Shown here: in pieces, positions 1 through 9,963 of the stretch
Layout: every line of letters starts with the position of its first letter
Position numbering within the stretch: position 1 is the first letter of the stretch
Origin: Thecaphora thlaspeos
Taxonomy: Eukaryota; Basidiomycota; Ustilaginomycetes; Urocystidales; Glomosporiaceae
Direction: 5' to 3'
DNA length: 64,000 nucleotides
NCBI GenBank assembly: GCA_900291925.1
Contig: UWYS01000001.1
Span: 1,116,001 to 1,180,000 of the forward strand
Notes under the pieces: generated by a model
Told to the model about the DNA's origin: nothing
The model's input: the letters and a program-made list of their open reading frames with translations, nothing else
Databases searched by the model: none
Made by a program: the position numbers and the translations under genes

Positions 1-738
1 GGCAAAGTCGGCGCTGTTGATCTTGATCGACGTGATGAACTTGGGGTTCGGGACGGCCTCCTTGATCGCCGAGGTGATCTCAAACACGATCCTCGAACGG
101 TTGTCGAGCGAAGCGCCGCCGTAGTTGTCGGTACGCGTGTTGACGTGCGGGCTGAGGAACTGGCTAAGGAGGTAGCCGTGCGCGCTGTGCAGCTGGACAC
201 CCGAGCCGCCGGCCTCGTAGAAGACCTTGGCGGCAAAGGCGAAGCGCTTGGGGAGCTCGTGGATCTCGTCGAACGTCATGGCGCGCGGCTTGCCAAACGT
301 CATGCCCATCGCCGGCTTGCACTGGACGTCGCTCGACGAGACGGGCTCCGGGTTGATGTCGATGGACGTCTGGCGTCCGGCGTGCGTGAGCTGGGCGATG
401 ACGAGGCTTCCCTTGGCCGTCGCCGCCTCGACCACGGGCTTGTAGGCCTTGACGTACTCGTCGTGCCAGGCGATCGTGTAGTCGATGCAGGCGTTTTGCG
501 CCGCCTCCGGGTAGCGAGCGTCGACGGGGACGTTGCCGAGGACGATGGTGCCGATCTCGCCCTCGCCCCACGCCTTGTAGAGCGAGATGTAGTCGGACGT
601 GGGCCAGCCGCGCTTCTTAAAGTCGTCCTGGTCCCACGAGCAGAGGCGCTCCGTCATGGCGCCCTTGAGCGTGCCGTTGTGCGCGACGGCGCCGGACTTG
701 AAGTGCACCGGCTTCTTGAGGGCTTCGAGGTTGGACAT
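1..738 (-). CDS. NADH:flavin oxidoreductase / Old Yellow Enzyme family (partial)
   Basis: This is the N-terminal 246 codons of a flavin (FMN) oxidoreductase that would reduce activated C=C bonds with NAD(P)H. The reading frame is open from the ATG at 738 to the window edge, so the C-terminal part lies outside. Visible family marks are the early GAMTERLCSWDQDD region, VIAQLTHAGRQ, and the signature QLHSAHGYLLSQFLSP followed by NTRTDNYGG; the HxxH pair in HSAH corresponds to the substrate-binding residues. No intron is needed in this part. The next gene on the same strand ends about 550 bases upstream of its start. Family assignment is firm; the substrate cannot be told. Confidence 0.9.
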   Translation of the reverse strand, partial: MSNLEALKKPVHFKSGAVAHNGTLKGAMTERLCSWDQDDFKKRGWPTSDYISLYKAWGEGEIGTIVLGNVPVDARYPEAAQNACIDYTIAWHDEYVKAYKPVVEAATAKGSLVIAQLTHAGRQTSIDINPEPVSSSDVQCKPAMGMTFGKPRAMTFDEIHELPKRFAFAAKVFYEAGGSGVQLHSAHGYLLSQFLSPHVNTRTDNYGGASLDNRSRIVFEITSAIKEAVPNPKFITSIKINSADFA

Positions 739-1288
739 GGTGAATAGAGTGGCATGGCAGAGCTAGCGAGTTATGGCCGGTTCTGGGTATGCGGAGGGGA
801 ATGGAGAGCTGCAAATGTTGATTGCAGTCGAGGCCGGTCCTGTTTACAGTGTACCTCGCTGCACCGGCATCATGGCGTCGTCCTGGAGCCGGAGTTACGA
901 TGTTCGTCATGTGTGTCGCGCAGACGAGAGCACGCAAGAGAGCGCCAGACGAAGTCGAGGCACGAGGGAGGCTTCGACGACGCCCTTGCTGTGCTCCCTA
1001 CTGCACCTCGGCAGACGTGTCACGGTCGTGACAGCCTGGAGCGAGCAGCGGGTTCCGCAGCGTTGCGACGAAGGGTTGAGAAGAAAGGGTGGCCAGCCCA
1101 TCGACCGTGACAGCGCTCGTGCGGCGATCTGCGTCATCTTAAATCCGGCCGCACTGGAGGTGGACGGCGGCGTCGTATAGTACAAACAGCGCCATTCCTC
1201 CACAACGTCTCTGTCGAACAACGATGCTACAGCACATACAGACGCATCAAAGAGCGAGAGAGCGCCCGACCAAACCTGTCCTGTCCAC
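739..1288. other. Intergenic spacer, no gene seen
   Basis: This 550-base stretch lies between the start of the Old Yellow Enzyme gene and the 3' end of the aquaglyceroporin gene, both on the minus strand. It should hold the promoter of the former and the 3' UTR of the latter. Short open frames on both strands show no recognisable domain. Confidence 0.5.
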
Positions 1289-2763
1289 TCAGGCAAGAGC
1301 GATGTGCTGCTCGCAAGACGACGACGTCCGAACAGCATCGAAAGCGCCACGTCAGCTTGGCTCTTACCACCGAAGCCGGAGTAAAGCAGCGTGGGTCGCT
1401 CCAAAGACATGTGATTGAGCACTCACCGGGTCGTTGAAGACGGTCTGGTCGGTCGTGTTGAGCGCGAAGTCGTACATGAGGCCGCCGAACAGTCCGCCCA
1501 GCGTGCAGGCGATCCAAGGAACCCGGAGCCAGTAGACATTGTCGTGCTGGCGGGCGACGAAGAGGAAGCGGTCCGAATGAGTGCCCCGAGGACGAACAGC
1601 ATAGGATCATGTTGAAGCTTCCACTTACCGTCCAGATCTCGCTGCTGTACCCGAGCAGCGACAAAGCGAGACGGGGACCAAAGTCGCGGGCTGGGGCGAG
1701 GTCGAAGCAAAGGCGATGGAGCGGCCATGAAGCAGGGGACGTTAGCTGTGTTTCGACAACAGATTGCCACCACCGCCAACTCGTAGCTCCGCCACTCACC
1801 AGGATTGATGGCGTAGCCGGTCTGAGCGCCAAGACTGGCGCCAATACCGACGATGAGCACAAACAGGCTCAGTGGGACTGAAACTCCGACGGCGTTCCTA
1901 GTGTCCGTCAGAGCAAAGACGGTACCGACGAGGACGGCGGTGGCCGCAAACTCGGACAGCCAGGCGCTGAAGCCACCAACCGTCGCAGCAGGATGGGTGA
2001 TGAAGTTGCCAACTGCCGACTTGCTGCCAAAGATGGGAGCGCTAGACGACGGGTCGAGGGCGAGGATCGCGTCGCGGTAGATGAACTGTCGTTGGCGCAA
2101 AGCAGGACCCTGATGGTCAGCACTGGACGTGCTAGCTGTTGAGCAGGGCGAGGAAACTCACGTAGACCATCCAAGTACCAAACGCAGCGCCAAGGATTTG
2201 GGCGAGGATGTACTTGGGGACCTTGTGCTTGGGGAAGCGGCGGGAGAGGGCGAGCGCGATCGTCACGGCCGGGTTGATGTGGCCGCCAGAAGTGGGGCCC
2301 GCGATGTAGGCTCCAACGGCAACGCCGACCGCCCATCCTGTCTCGTCGTTGAGTTGCAGTCCATGTCAATAGTACGAGGCGGAAGGTCAGACCAGCGGCT
2401 CGCTCGCTCTCCCTCGTCAAGATGAGGGCTGCCTTCTACTCACCGAGGCAGCAGGTGGAGTAGTCGCCGGCGTGGTAGAGCTGGACCTGGCACTGGACGC
2501 CGGCGCCAAAGAGGAGGATCATGGCGGTGCCCAGGAACTCGGCCACCTCTTCTCGCAAAGCGGCGCGGATAATGTTGAGGTAGGTGCGCGGTCCCACCTG
2601 CAGCGGCGTGAGGTGGATCGCCTCGTCCTGCACGCGCGGCGACCAGGGAAGAGGTTGGGTCACGACCAATGAGCGGACGGGCAAGGGACGGAGGGAGAAA
2701 TGTCGCGTCACGCCTCGTCGGCCTACTTACAGGAGTGAGGGAGGGTGCTTCGACATCGGCCAT
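1289..2763 (-). CDS. Aquaglyceroporin (MIP family channel)
   Basis: A membrane channel for glycerol and other small uncharged solutes; family members also conduct arsenite as As(OH)3. I assemble seven exons: 2763-2731, 2627-2444, 2337-2162, 2109-1800, 1690-1629, 1546-1427 and a short last exon 1306-1289, giving about 300 residues. Both pore half-helices are visible: HINPAVT, and NPARDFGPR, which is made by joining exons 4 and 5. The Asp after NPAR is the usual mark of glycerol-type rather than water-only channels. The first membrane helix is EFLGTAMILLFGAGVQC. Splice phases all agree; the least certain part is the last 18-base exon encoding HIALA and stop. It is divergently arranged with the ACR3 gene. 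Confidence 0.85.
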
Positions 2764-3980
2764 CTTGACAAGGCGTTTGGTTGAGACAGAGTAGCTGTAA
2801 GCTGGTGAGGCGCGGTAAGAGGAAGCGTGGGAGCAGGAGACGAGGTTGTGGGGCAGCTCATAGTCGACCGACCTATGGGCATGTCTCCTATTTGTATCTT
2901 GTACGGAGAGCGCTTTTCGTCGCTCTCGCTTGACTCCTGCTTCACTCCCTGTGCTTTGTGGGACCGGACGGCCAGCGAACGCTCATCGTCCGTTCACGGA
3001 CCGTCTGGCAGCAGCCGAGGTGGGAGGTCCGCTGGCGACACGTCGGCGTCGAGTTCACGGCCGAAGGTAGGTTGAACGGCAACTAGCCAGCAACTACCGC
3101 TCTCCATTGATGTCCTGTGCTGGCGTGAAGTCGACAAAGGAGCTCGTCGCCGGCAACCGCCAAGGCCGCCGACATGCATTGTCATCGTCGCCCATTGTGG
3201 AGCACAGCCAGCCGGGTCCTCGTCCTTGTGGGTTGCTAAGGTTAGCGCTATCTGATTGTGTGCCGACGCCGACTTGAGATGTGTGCTCAGCCTCAGGTCT
3301 GAAACCAGCTAGTCAAGGGAAGGGAGGGAGCCCGAAAAAGGGCATAAGTTACATAGAGAGGTACGACATGGAAAGATGAGAAGGTGTCGCCAGCAGCTAC
3401 GCACACGCTACACGCTCAGAGGGCCTGGAAACCATCGGGACGAAGGCAAGAAAAACAAGCCCGATCTAAAACTCTCAGGCATCGACCCCGCCCAGCGCGA
3501 GGGGCTGCCAAGAAAATCTTGGTGACGCGGCTGTCGGACGGGTGAGCAGGAAGCGCGACGGTGGCGGGGAGGCAGGGTCTAGGAATTTTGAATTGCTCGC
3601 CTTTCTGGCCCTTCATATATCAAATTTAAAATTGCCTCACACACGTATGGCGCTTTTGGAAGGCTTCCACCCAGACACGGAAGCCTTGGCTTCGACCCTT
3701 TCCTTCCCCCTGTGGCTTGGCCTCGAATCCACGCCTCCCCTGCTCATGGTACGTCCGCGAGTAGCAGCCCATGGAAGCGCTTCGCTAAATCTTCTCTTGG
3801 CTCTACCACCCTGATCCGAAGCTGGCCGCAAGAGGAAGAAAGGTACAAAGACCCATCTCTCCACCACCCCATGGTCTAGAGAGACGCCCACCACCGCCGT
3901 CCACCTCGCCGCCACCTGGCTTCGTCTCTCCTACCTCCCACCTCCCACCCTACCCCATCTCATCCGGTCCATCCTAGACC
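2764..3980. promoter_or_regulatory. Shared divergent promoter region of aquaglyceroporin and ACR3
   Basis: A 1.2-kb gene-free spacer separates two start codons that point away from each other. An AT-rich TATA-like patch (CATATATCAAATTTAAA) sits at about 3614-3630, some 360 bases before the ACR3 start. I found no copy of the Yap8-type site known from yeast ACR genes by eye. No coding sequence is supported here. Confidence 0.5.
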
Positions 3981-5303
3981 ATGTCGACGCCTACAGACGA
4001 CGCTCGAAGCCTCGACGGCGCGTCGTCTCACGCAGAGCTGGGCGCCACCGCCGGCAAGCACTCGACCACCTCGGAGGCGCCTACGTACTACCACGTCGGA
4101 TTCATCCTCGATCCGCACGGCGGCGTCCCGCAGGTGCGCTCGGCGCTCGACGATGCGCGCGCCTCGGAGAGTGCCGCCAAGGGCATCCTCCTCTCTCTCG
4201 GCTGGCTCGACCGCCTCCTCTCGCTGCTCATCGTCATTGCCATGATCCTCGGCGTTGTCATCGGCCAGTTCGCCCCGAACGCAAAGGAACGCCTCGAGAC
4301 GGGCGACTTTGAGGGCGTGTCCATCCCGCTCGTCGTCGGTCTCATCGTCATGATGTGGCCCATCCTCACCAAGGTCCAGTACGAGCGTCTGCCCACGCTC
4401 TTCAAGACGCGCAGGTTGTGGTACCAGATCGCCCTGTCGCTCGTCCTCAACTGGCTCATTGGTCCGTTTGTCATGCTCGCCCTGGCGTGGGCGACGCTCC
4501 CGGACCTCGAGGGATACCGCGTCGGCATCATCATGGTCGGCCTGGCTCGCTGCATCGCAATGGTCATGATCTGGAACCAGATCGCCCACGGCGACAGCAC
4601 CACCTGCGCCATCATCGTCATCATCAACTCGCTCCTCCAGATCGTCCTGTACGCCCCGCTCGCTCTCCTCTTCATCAACGTCATCAGCCAGGACAAGAGC
4701 TTCGATCTCGAGTACAGCAAGACAGCCATCTCAGTCGCAATTTACCTCGGCATCCCGCTCGCCGCCGGCGTCCTCACCCGCTTCGCCGTGCTTGGTCTGG
4801 CGGGTCGAGACTTTTTCCAGCACAAGTTCCTACCCTTCTTTGCACCACTCTCGCTCATCGCGCTGCTCTATACCATCATCATCATCTTTGCCTCGCAGGC
4901 CAAGCGCATTCTCGACAATCTCGGCCCCGTCTTCCGGACATTTGTCCCGCTCGTCGTCTACTTTGGCCTCATGTGGACGCTCACCTTCCTGCTGATCTGG
5001 TACCTCTCCATACGCTACGGCAAGGAGTGGGGATACCAGATCGCCGTCGTCCAGGCCTTCACCGCAGGTTCCAACAACTTCGAACTGGCCATCGCTGTAT
5101 GCGTCGCCGTGTACGGAGCCGATAGCGAACAGGCGCTCGCGGCCACCATCGGACCGCTCGTCGAGGTTCCCGTGCTCCTCATCCTCTCGTGGGTCGCCCT
5201 CTTTGTCGGTCGCCGCATGCGCTGGGACGTCAAGTTCCAGCACAAGCAGGAGGCCGTCGCCGCTCGCCAGGAAAAGAATGCTTGCAGCGTCGAGAGGCAG
5301 TAG
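3981..5303 (+). CDS. ACR3: Arsenite efflux transporter ACR3
   Basis: A single-exon 440-residue member of the bile acid:sodium symporter / ACR3 family, which exports arsenite across the plasma membrane. The N-terminal 75 residues are hydrophilic; the membrane part begins at GWLDRLLSLLIVIAMILG, followed by IGQFAPN and about ten hydrophobic helices. The stretch GLARCIAMVMIWN carries the Cys conserved and needed in ACR3 proteins, and AFTAGSNNFELAIAV is the conserved helix-break motif of the second half. Length matches the usual 400-440 residues. The start at 3981 follows a pyrimidine-rich leader and is the first ATG. It is head-to-head with an aquaglyceroporin gene, which fits a joint role in arsenite handling. 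Confidence 0.95.
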   Translation: MSTPTDDARSLDGASSHAELGATAGKHSTTSEAPTYYHVGFILDPHGGVPQVRSALDDARASESAAKGILLSLGWLDRLLSLLIVIAMILGVVIGQFAPNAKERLETGDFEGVSIPLVVGLIVMMWPILTKVQYERLPTLFKTRRLWYQIALSLVLNWLIGPFVMLALAWATLPDLEGYRVGIIMVGLARCIAMVMIWNQIAHGDSTTCAIIVIINSLLQIVLYAPLALLFINVISQDKSFDLEYSKTAISVAIYLGIPLAAGVLTRFAVLGLAGRDFFQHKFLPFFAPLSLIALLYTIIIIFASQAKRILDNLGPVFRTFVPLVVYFGLMWTLTFLLIWYLSIRYGKEWGYQIAVVQAFTAGSNNFELAIAVCVAVYGADSEQALAATIGPLVEVPVLLILSWVALFVGRRMRWDVKFQHKQEAVAARQEKNACSVERQ

Positions 5304-5487
5304 AAGACCCCGCCTTTGGCTAGCTCGAGCATGACACTTAAAAACATCACACCGACAGGGTATGGTCCATCGTACGTCCGCTAAACGTTGTACTTTTATC
5401 ACCTTGAATCCGCACATGCTTGTTTGACACCAGAGTGCGCTGAGAGAGCTCGACTACGGAATGGCGTGCGATCAAGTGGCGATCGAG

Positions 5488-7119
5488 CTAGTCCAGCTTG
5501 CGAGCATTCCCCCTCGCCTTCCCTTTTGGCGGCGGCGGCGGCGGAACCGCCGCTCCTCCGTAGCTCAAGTCTGCTGCCCCGTTCTGCATTCCGTTCTGCG
5601 GCAACAGCGGTCCGCCCAACCGCGAGTGGAGGTTCTGCACGTGATCCGTCGTCGAGGTGCCGTACAGACTGGCGTAGCTCGTCGATGCCGGCACAGGCGC
5701 TCCCCACAAGTTGGCGTTCGCCTCTTCTCTCCCTACAGTTCCCGCTGCTCCTCCCGTGTACTGCCCCAGGTGAGGTGACGACGACCATGTGGAAGGGTTC
5801 GGACTCCCGCTCGTGCTCCTGCTGGCAGCGTCTCCGTTCCAGATCCCGCCGACGAGCTGGGCGGCCGTACGGCCTGAAACACCGCCCGCCCCTATCCCGA
5901 TCCCTCCCCCGTTAGCGACGCGGCTGTATGCGTACGATCGCTCGAACGCTTTGCCGCTCGAGCTCTTCGGCACGTCTGCGAGCGCTAGCAAGGAGCGCAT
6001 GACAAGGCGGTGGAGCTTGATCGTAGGCCAGAAGACGGGCAGCCGACCGGGCAGGAAAAAGCTGAGCGGCCCCGACGAGCTCGAGAGGTCGTGGCTGTTG
6101 GACGAGCCCGGATCGGGCGACAAGACGGATCCGCTGACCGATATCCTCGGCTGCGGGCTGGAGAGCATCGCCAGGACGGTGCAGAAGGGGAAGATGAGCA
6201 TGAAGAGCATCAAGTTGAGCAGGCCGCTGGGGTGAAAGAACGAGACGGCGGTCGAGGGAAGGCCAAAGGCGACGAAGTAGCTCCAGCGTTCCTCGCAGTA
6301 CCTCGTCCTGCGCTCTAGCGACCAGCCGCGAGCGATCCAGGCTTGCTCGAAGCAGTAGAAGCCGTCGATGAAGCTCATGAAGAGGAACGACAATGTGCGT
6401 CCGATGTAGGGGATCCTGCCGAGCAGCAGGACGATGACGGCGTAGTTGACGATGAGGAAAATGCGGTACGACTCACGCACCAGTCGGCGAGATGTTCCGG
6501 CGGGTGGTGTGAAGGATGCGATGCTGAGGGCGTTGCGGACGTGGCCGTGTCGGAGGCGGTACGCGGCCTCTGCTACGTCGGTAGTCCAGGAGGATGCGAG
6601 AATGTAGCTGCCGCCGATGAGCGGGTATAGCCAGAAGACGTTGCCGAGCGAGCCCAGAGCCTCGCTGCCACCGATGCCGCTGCTGCCCTCCGGCGGGGTC
6701 TTGGCGTGTATGGCGAGGAGGGGCTGTTCGAAGAGCACGCTCGGAAGGAAAGCGAGCTCGAGGAAGAAGACGAGTGCTGCGACGAGGCCGCTGAGTACGA
6801 GACCCTTGAAGATGCCGGTGCGGATGTCGGACGAGTTGGCGATGAGCTTGATGGCTTCCGGCCAGCGGTTGCCATCGGACCATCCGGCGCGAGCCCATGT
6901 GAGGTGTGCCTTTGCGCTCTGGGCCAGGCTGAGCCTGGGTATATGTGCTGCTGGGCCCTTTGAGCTCCACGAGCGCGGTTGGCTGTTGGAGGCGAGGGGC
7001 CAGGGGAGGCCGGTGTCGTATTGTTCGTCGATGCTGCCGCCGCCCTCGATGTCGAGGTCGACCGATGAGACCGAGAGCGGCCGATGCTTGCGGCTCGTTG
7101 GGTGCGGATGGCCGAGCAT
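5488..7119 (-). CDS. EI24-domain-like multi-pass membrane protein
   Basis: A 543-residue single-exon protein starting at the ATG at 7119; the open frame upstream has no earlier ATG and runs into the repeat-rich promoter. It has a hydrophilic N-terminus, then hydrophobic segments GLVLSGLVAALVFFLELAF, FWLYPLIGGSYILA, IFLIVNYAVIVLLLG, LSFLFMSFIDGFYCFEQAW and LNLMLFMLIFPFCTVLAML. The FIDGFYCFEQAW and FFHPSGLLNLMLFMLIFP stretches resemble the EI24 (etoposide-induced 2.4) family of ER membrane proteins linked to autophagy and nuclear pore assembly. The C-terminal 200 residues are low-complexity and end in a Pro/Lys-rich tail. The family call rests on recalled similarity and is moderate; a membrane protein is certain. 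Confidence 0.65.
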   Translation of the reverse strand: MLGHPHPTSRKHRPLSVSSVDLDIEGGGSIDEQYDTGLPWPLASNSQPRSWSSKGPAAHIPRLSLAQSAKAHLTWARAGWSDGNRWPEAIKLIANSSDIRTGIFKGLVLSGLVAALVFFLELAFLPSVLFEQPLLAIHAKTPPEGSSGIGGSEALGSLGNVFWLYPLIGGSYILASSWTTDVAEAAYRLRHGHVRNALSIASFTPPAGTSRRLVRESYRIFLIVNYAVIVLLLGRIPYIGRTLSFLFMSFIDGFYCFEQAWIARGWSLERRTRYCEERWSYFVAFGLPSTAVSFFHPSGLLNLMLFMLIFPFCTVLAMLSSPQPRISVSGSVLSPDPGSSNSHDLSSSSGPLSFFLPGRLPVFWPTIKLHRLVMRSLLALADVPKSSSGKAFERSYAYSRVANGGGIGIGAGGVSGRTAAQLVGGIWNGDAASRSTSGSPNPSTWSSSPHLGQYTGGAAGTVGREEANANLWGAPVPASTSYASLYGTSTTDHVQNLHSRLGGPLLPQNGMQNGAADLSYGGAAVPPPPPPKGKARGNARKLD

Positions 7120-7267
7120 CGCTTGGGCCAGGGTGGTCTTTAGGGACGGTGAAAGCGGTGAGATGGCAGGAGTAATGGGTGTGGTGGTGTGTGAGAGCGA
7201 AGAGAGGAAGGCTGAACTCTTTCGCTGGGCGTGCGTGTCGCTGGCTGGCTGTGTGTGGCCCGAGCCA

Positions 7268-7490
7268 CGCTCTGCCTCGCTCTGCCTCGCTCTGCCTCGC
7301 TCTGCCTCGCTGGCGTGGTGTGCGTGGGCCCGCCTCTGCTCCACATTTTGTTGGTCTCTGCGGAGAACCACCTCGGAGCCGCTCACAGCCAACCAACAAA
7401 GCCCCGACGGACCCTTTCTCGACCGTCGCTGGCCTCTTCGCCTTTGCCTCTGCCTTTGCCTCTGCCTCTGCCTCTGCCTCTAACCTTTGC
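7268..7490. repeat. Two simple tandem repeats in a divergent promoter
   Basis: At 7271-7310 there are four perfect copies of the 10-mer TCTGCCTCGC. At about 7441-7480 there is a second array of CCTCTG/CCTTTG hexamers. Both lie between the divergent starts at 7119 (minus) and 7552 (plus), 150 and about 70 bases from the respective start codons. Confidence 0.9.
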
Positions 7491-7551
7491 TTGCCCTTCC
7501 TCCCGCTCCAGCTTGCTCCTTCATAGCTCCCCTCGCCACAACTCGCCCGCC

Positions 7552-8702
7552 ATGGGTCTCTGCTCGGGAAAGAAGTCCGCAAAGAACTTCGACGAAAAGC
7601 ACCCAACCGCGCACACCTCGTCCGCCCCGCCACCGCCGCCACCGACCTCGTTCAAGTACGGCCAGAGCATCTCCAAGAAGAGCGTCGACCTCGCAGGCCT
7701 GCCCGTCAACGTCTTCGGCCTCGACGAGCTCACCCCGGCCCCTTCGCGCGCATCAGCCCCTCCGCCGTCCGACGTCTGCGTCGTCATCCACCTCCACGGA
7801 CGCGGAGGCAGCGCAGACAACGAGGAAAAGATTGCTCGCCAGCTCTGGGACCGCATCGAGCGCGACAAGGCGGCTCATCACCAGCAGCAGCAGCAACAGG
7901 CCGGTCCATCCCAGCGCGACCACCTCGTAGTAACCTTTGATGCTCGCAACCATGGCCATCGCCTCACCAACGAGCTCGGACAGAAGGCCTGGACGCAGGG
8001 CAACCAGCAGCACGCCCTCGACCTGTACGGCATGGTCGTCGGAGGCGCGAGGGATACCAGTTTCGTGGTCGACTTCCTCGCCGCCTATCTCTTCCCACAC
8101 GACGAGCGCACCGTCGCAGAGTGGGTGGTGACGGGCAAGAGTCTGGGCGGACACTCGACATGGCACGTCCTGGCCAGTGAGTAGTCGGGCGGACGACTGG
8201 CCCCTTTGATCTAGTTCAAAGTAGCTTGAAACTCGCTGACCATCTCATTTTCATCTTCAACTTGCACTCCCCAGACGAGCCCCGTATCCGTATCGGTGTC
8301 CCCTTTATCGGGATGCCAGACTACAACCGCCTGCTCAACTTGCGGACAAAGACGTCGTTCGTGACGAACGGCCCGCCCTATGTCCCGGCTTCGCTCAAGG
8401 CCCTCATAGCGAAGATCGACCCGGCGACGACGGCGCACGACTCTTTCGACCCGGCGCAGAACCCGTTCTGGGGCAAGAAGATCTGCGTGCTGAGCGGAGC
8501 AGAAGACCGCCTCGTGCTGTGGGATTGGAACGAAAAGTTCCTCCGCGACCTCGTCGTGGGCGAGCCCAGCGGACCACGCGGCGAGATGGAGGGCCTCAAG
8601 ATCCACCGCTACTCGCGCGTCGGGCACGAGGTGACCGAGGACATGGTCGAGGAGGGGGGCGAGTGGATCTGGAGGTGGGGCGTCGCCGGGCAAGGACGAT
8701 GA
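7552..8702 (+). CDS. Alpha/beta hydrolase, putatively N-myristoylated
   Basis: Two exons (7552-8176 and 8275-8702; intron 98 bases with a CTGAC branch site) give 350 residues. The central part has an alpha/beta hydrolase fold: VVIHLHGRGGS (oxyanion region), VVTFDARNHGHR, the nucleophile elbow GKSLGGHS, then the acid in GAEDRLV and the His in RVGHEV near the C-terminus, so the catalytic triad looks complete. The N-terminus is MGLCSGKK: Gly2 plus Cys4 followed by Lys residues is the classic pattern for N-myristoylation and palmitoylation, suggesting membrane anchoring. A short Gln run (about residue 110) is a repeat-coded insertion. Substrate unknown; a fungal serine hydrolase of the lipase/peptidase type. 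Confidence 0.85.
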
Positions 8703-9039
8703 ATAGAGTCGGGTAGAGTGCGGACCTCTGCATGTAGATACCCCTCGTAGCTTAGCGTGAACATGAAGGAAGCATACCATGCGAGCCTCTGTGCGCGAAC
8801 CTTGAATGGCGAAGCTGTGTAGGGCAAAGGGGCCAACGAGGCGGCCGCCGACGCCCCCAATGTCCTCGCCCTTTGAGCAGCGGGCGCGACGCGGCGCCCC
8901 GCGCCCAAGGACGGACAATGCACGGTGCCCTCACGGACCTCATCAAGGCGAAAGATGCCTTCGCTCTTCCTAGTTCCTCACCATCACAGCCACGCCGCCC
9001 TCATCTCGACAGCACCTCCTCGACCACCACTCGACCACC
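8703..9039. other. Intergenic spacer, no gene seen
   Basis: A 337-base spacer between two plus-strand genes, expected to hold a 3' UTR and the promoter of the Cys-rich protein. Nothing else is recognisable. Confidence 0.5.
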
Positions 9040-9963
9040 ATGACAGGCGAAATCAAATCGGAACCAACGTCCTCCGACGCCGCCCTCCGAGGCGGCACGT
9101 ACCACGCCGGCAACAACCTCACCTACATCTTCGATCCACCTTGCACCTACTGCGTCGAGAAGGGCGCCAATGTCTGCAGCTTCGACATGGCCAGTCGCCA
9201 CGCGGGCAAGACGTGCGACCTCTGTCACCTGAAGCACCGTCCTTGCTCGGCCGCCAACCAAGAGGTCCGCTCCGTCCAATCAAAGTCGCGATGCAAGCGC
9301 AAACGACAGCTCGACGACGCTGTCATGTATATCGAGTCGGAAGACTCGTCGTTCAGGCCGAGCTGGAGAAAGGGTCCGTCGACTGAGGCCAGTGCAACAC
9401 GTAGAAGCGCAGCAAGCCTGACGGAGGTGGTGGAGAAACAAAAGTTTGTCGCAGCGGATGATGAAGGGGAACAGGAGGAAGAGGAGAAAGGAGAAGAGGA
9501 GGATGAGGAGGGGGAAGAAGAGAGCGACGTTCTGAAATCATCTTCTGAGCTCAGCGATATGGAGACATCCATGCCTCGAGCGGAGGCCAAGGCTAGATGC
9601 GACCCTCCAACCACAACCGCGCCCTCAGGTCCCCGCCAGCCCGCCAACCAGGCCCAAGCCAAAGTGATCCAAGCACGCCCGCGCAAAGTTCGCAAGTCCT
9701 CCTCCAGCTCCCGACCCTCCAAGCGCGCCAAGGTGGGAGTTCGAGAGACCGCCTCGCGCTTCAAGACGTTCCTGATCGACATTTCCAAGGACCTCAACGA
9801 CACGAAACGCCTCGCTGCAACCGAACCGGTCAATTATCAGCGCAAAGCCAAGATCTACAAGCACGAACTCCAGGCCGTCGAAGCGAGGCTCAGAAAGGAA
9901 GCAACTTACCTAGGCGTCAAGCTGCCCCGAGCTCGCGATATGGAACCTTCCGGAGACGACTAG
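9040..9963 (+). CDS. Cys-cluster protein, probably nuclear (unknown family)
   Basis: A 307-residue single-exon protein. Residues about 35-70 hold six cysteines in the order CTYC, a Cys eight residues later, then CDLC and a final Cys six residues on (CX2C-X8-C-X13-C-X2-C-X6-C), a spacing that suggests a small zinc-binding module. I recall similar Cys clusters in uncharacterised basidiomycete proteins, but I do not recognise a named family. It is followed by a basic patch (KSRCKRKRQLDD), a long Glu/Asp tract encoded at 9463-9528, a second basic region (RPRKVRKSSSSSRPSKRAK) and a C-terminal helical segment. The mix of acidic and basic blocks suggests a nuclear or chromatin protein. Function unknown. 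Confidence 0.7.
   Translation: MTGEIKSEPTSSDAALRGGTYHAGNNLTYIFDPPCTYCVEKGANVCSFDMASRHAGKTCDLCHLKHRPCSAANQEVRSVQSKSRCKRKRQLDDAVMYIESEDSSFRPSWRKGPSTEASATRRSAASLTEVVEKQKFVAADDEGEQEEEEKGEEEDEEGEEESDVLKSSSELSDMETSMPRAEAKARCDPPTTTAPSGPRQPANQAQAKVIQARPRKVRKSSSSSRPSKRAKVGVRETASRFKTFLIDISKDLNDTKRLAATEPVNYQRKAKIYKHELQAVEARLRKEATYLGVKLPRARDMEPSGDD
9463..9528 (+). repeat. GAG/GAA-rich tract coding a Glu run
   Basis: A purine-rich low-complexity stretch inside the Cys-cluster gene encodes an almost uninterrupted acidic segment. It lies wholly in frame. Confidence 0.8.
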
